Source of the DNA: an uncultured Eubacteriales bacterium
GTDB taxonomy: Bacteria > Bacillota > Clostridia > Lachnospirales > Lachnospiraceae
DNA: 23,633 nucleotides
Direction of reading: 5' to 3'
Assembly: GCA_900549105.1 (NCBI GenBank)
Contig: URND01000035.1
Span: forward strand, 1-23,633
In this document: positions 23,050 through 23,633 of the stretch, piece after piece
Layout of the letters: the number at the start of each line of letters is the position of its first letter
Numbering within the stretch: the stretch's first letter is position 1
Made by a program: the position numbers and the translations under genes
The notes under the pieces: model-generated
The model's database searches: none
Seen by the model: only the letters and a program-made list of their open reading frames with translations
What the model was told of the DNA's origin: nothing

Positions 23050-23633
23050 TTAATCTCTTCCTCCGCTTCTTCCTTCCGGTTTCGCTTTATGCTTTTGAGA
23101 ATAACGGTTACAACAAAAACTGCCAAAATACCGGCAATCACCGCCATCACTGTCCACCATTGGCCGGTATCATCGGTTTCCGTTTCTTCCTTATTTGAAA
23201 AGGGCGTTTTTATTGTCGTTGAGATATTCATTTTTTTCTCATATTCTTTTCCGTTTTCATCTTCATAATAACAGGTAACAGCGCCTTCCGTTCTGCCATA
23301 GAGGTTTGCGCCGGACAGTCCTGAAATATTAACTTTTGTACTTCCGGAAGCCGTTTTTCCCGCCTCGACATTGCCGATAAAAAGCGTCCCTTCCGGCACA
23401 AGGCCGTCCGCCTCAATAACCGCCCGGACATTATAAACCGTTCCCCGGCCGAGATTCATCGCCTGCATCTGAACATTCACCACGTCGCCCACCTGGACTT
23501 CCCCATCCAGCACCGGGGCGTCAAATTCCATCTTTACCGCCTGGGCAACCATCATTCTAATTTTACCGCTGGCGGACTGGGAAGCCGCTTTAGAATCTGC
23601 ATAGTCCATACTCACCGTTAAGCCATAGGCTCC
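23046..23633 (-). CDS. membrane-anchored extracellular domain protein (CARDB/COG1361-like), 5' end outside window
   Basis: Partial gene: 195 residues of the C-terminus are visible and the frame is open to the window edge (GAYGLTVSMDYADSKA). An Ig-like CARDB-type segment is suggested by 'V-Q-V-G-D-V-V-N-V-Q-M-Q-A-M-N-L-G-R-G-T-V-Y-N-V' and the following 'G-N-V-E-A-G-K-T-A-S-G-S' pattern. A membrane segment (about WWTVMAVIAGILAVFVVTVI) and a highly charged cytoplasmic tail end it. Related proteins are often encoded beside ABC exporters, but the neighbour that could show this lies outside the window. Coupled by ATGA to the next gene. Confidence 0.75.
   Translation of the reverse strand, partial: GAYGLTVSMDYADSKAASQSASGKIRMMVAQAVKMEFDAPVLDGEVQVGDVVNVQMQAMNLGRGTVYNVRAVIEADGLVPEGTLFIGNVEAGKTASGSTKVNISGLSGANLYGRTEGAVTCYYEDENGKEYEKKMNISTTIKTPFSNKEETETDDTGQWWTVMAVIAGILAVFVVTVILKSIKRNRKEEAEEEIK

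Overview
The window looks like a chromosomal segment of a low-to-mid GC Gram-positive anaerobe of the class Clostridia, most likely a Lachnospiraceae-type gut bacterium. This is judged from gene order, protein families, strong AGGAGG-type ribosome binding sites, sigma-A-like promoters and the CIRCE/HrcA heat-shock control. No rRNA, tRNA, CRISPR array, insertion sequence or prophage was seen. No gene-free stretch exceeds 300 bases; the largest gap, 6934-7130, holds a promoter.

Region 1 (1-6933, minus strand) is a housekeeping block. Read in the direction of transcription it is mtaB (tRNA methylthiotransferase), ireB/yrzL, ruvX/yrrK, a DUF1292 gene (yrzB), rnj (RNase J), ylbF, a short MltG-like membrane protein, trmR (tRNA wobble-uridine methyltransferase) and a U32 'peptidase' cut by the window edge. 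It resembles the Bacillus yrzL-yrrK-yrzB and yrrL-yrrM-yrrN neighbourhoods. A sigma-A-like promoter just after rnj is overlapped by a perfect 17-bp-arm palindrome that looks like an operator. The gene where mltG is expected lacks the catalytic domain.

Region 2 (7052-7421, plus strand) is a single-gene unit with clear promoter and terminator. It encodes an HPr-like protein that lacks the phosphohistidine loop but keeps the regulatory serine segment, as in Crh.

Region 3 (7434-16591, minus strand) is the heat-shock operon hrcA-grpE-dnaK-dnaJ followed by prmA, rsmE, a cysteine desulfurase gene and thiI. It is driven by a sigma-A-like promoter with a perfect CIRCE operator. hrcA carries an apparent 10-bp deletion near its 3' end that removes the conserved GPxRM motif and shifts the frame. 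The original C-terminal tail is still readable in the -1 frame, and an A-AAA-AAG heptamer sits exactly where a -1 slip would rejoin it.

Region 4 (16632-18175, plus strand) holds a YbaK/EbsC deacylase, a LURP-one-related (LOR) protein and a small membrane protein, ending in a terminator.

Region 5 (18201-22290, plus strand) is visibly more AT-rich and looks like an accessory module. It is a complete Agr-type quorum-sensing locus: LytTR response regulator, GHKL histidine kinase, a 49-codon AgrD-type autoinducer gene (20351-20500) and the AgrB processing peptidase. These are followed by a secreted protein with a Tyr/Trp-rich C-terminus and three cysteines, and a small membrane protein, ending at a strong terminator. 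I infer that the module makes and senses a cyclic thiolactone peptide and that the last two genes are its output, possibly a bacteriocin-like protein and its immunity protein. This is the best candidate for an undescribed system here.

Region 6 (22267-23633, minus strand, convergent) contains an unrecognised two-TM protein and the C-terminal part of a membrane-anchored extracellular domain protein, translationally coupled and cut by the window edge.
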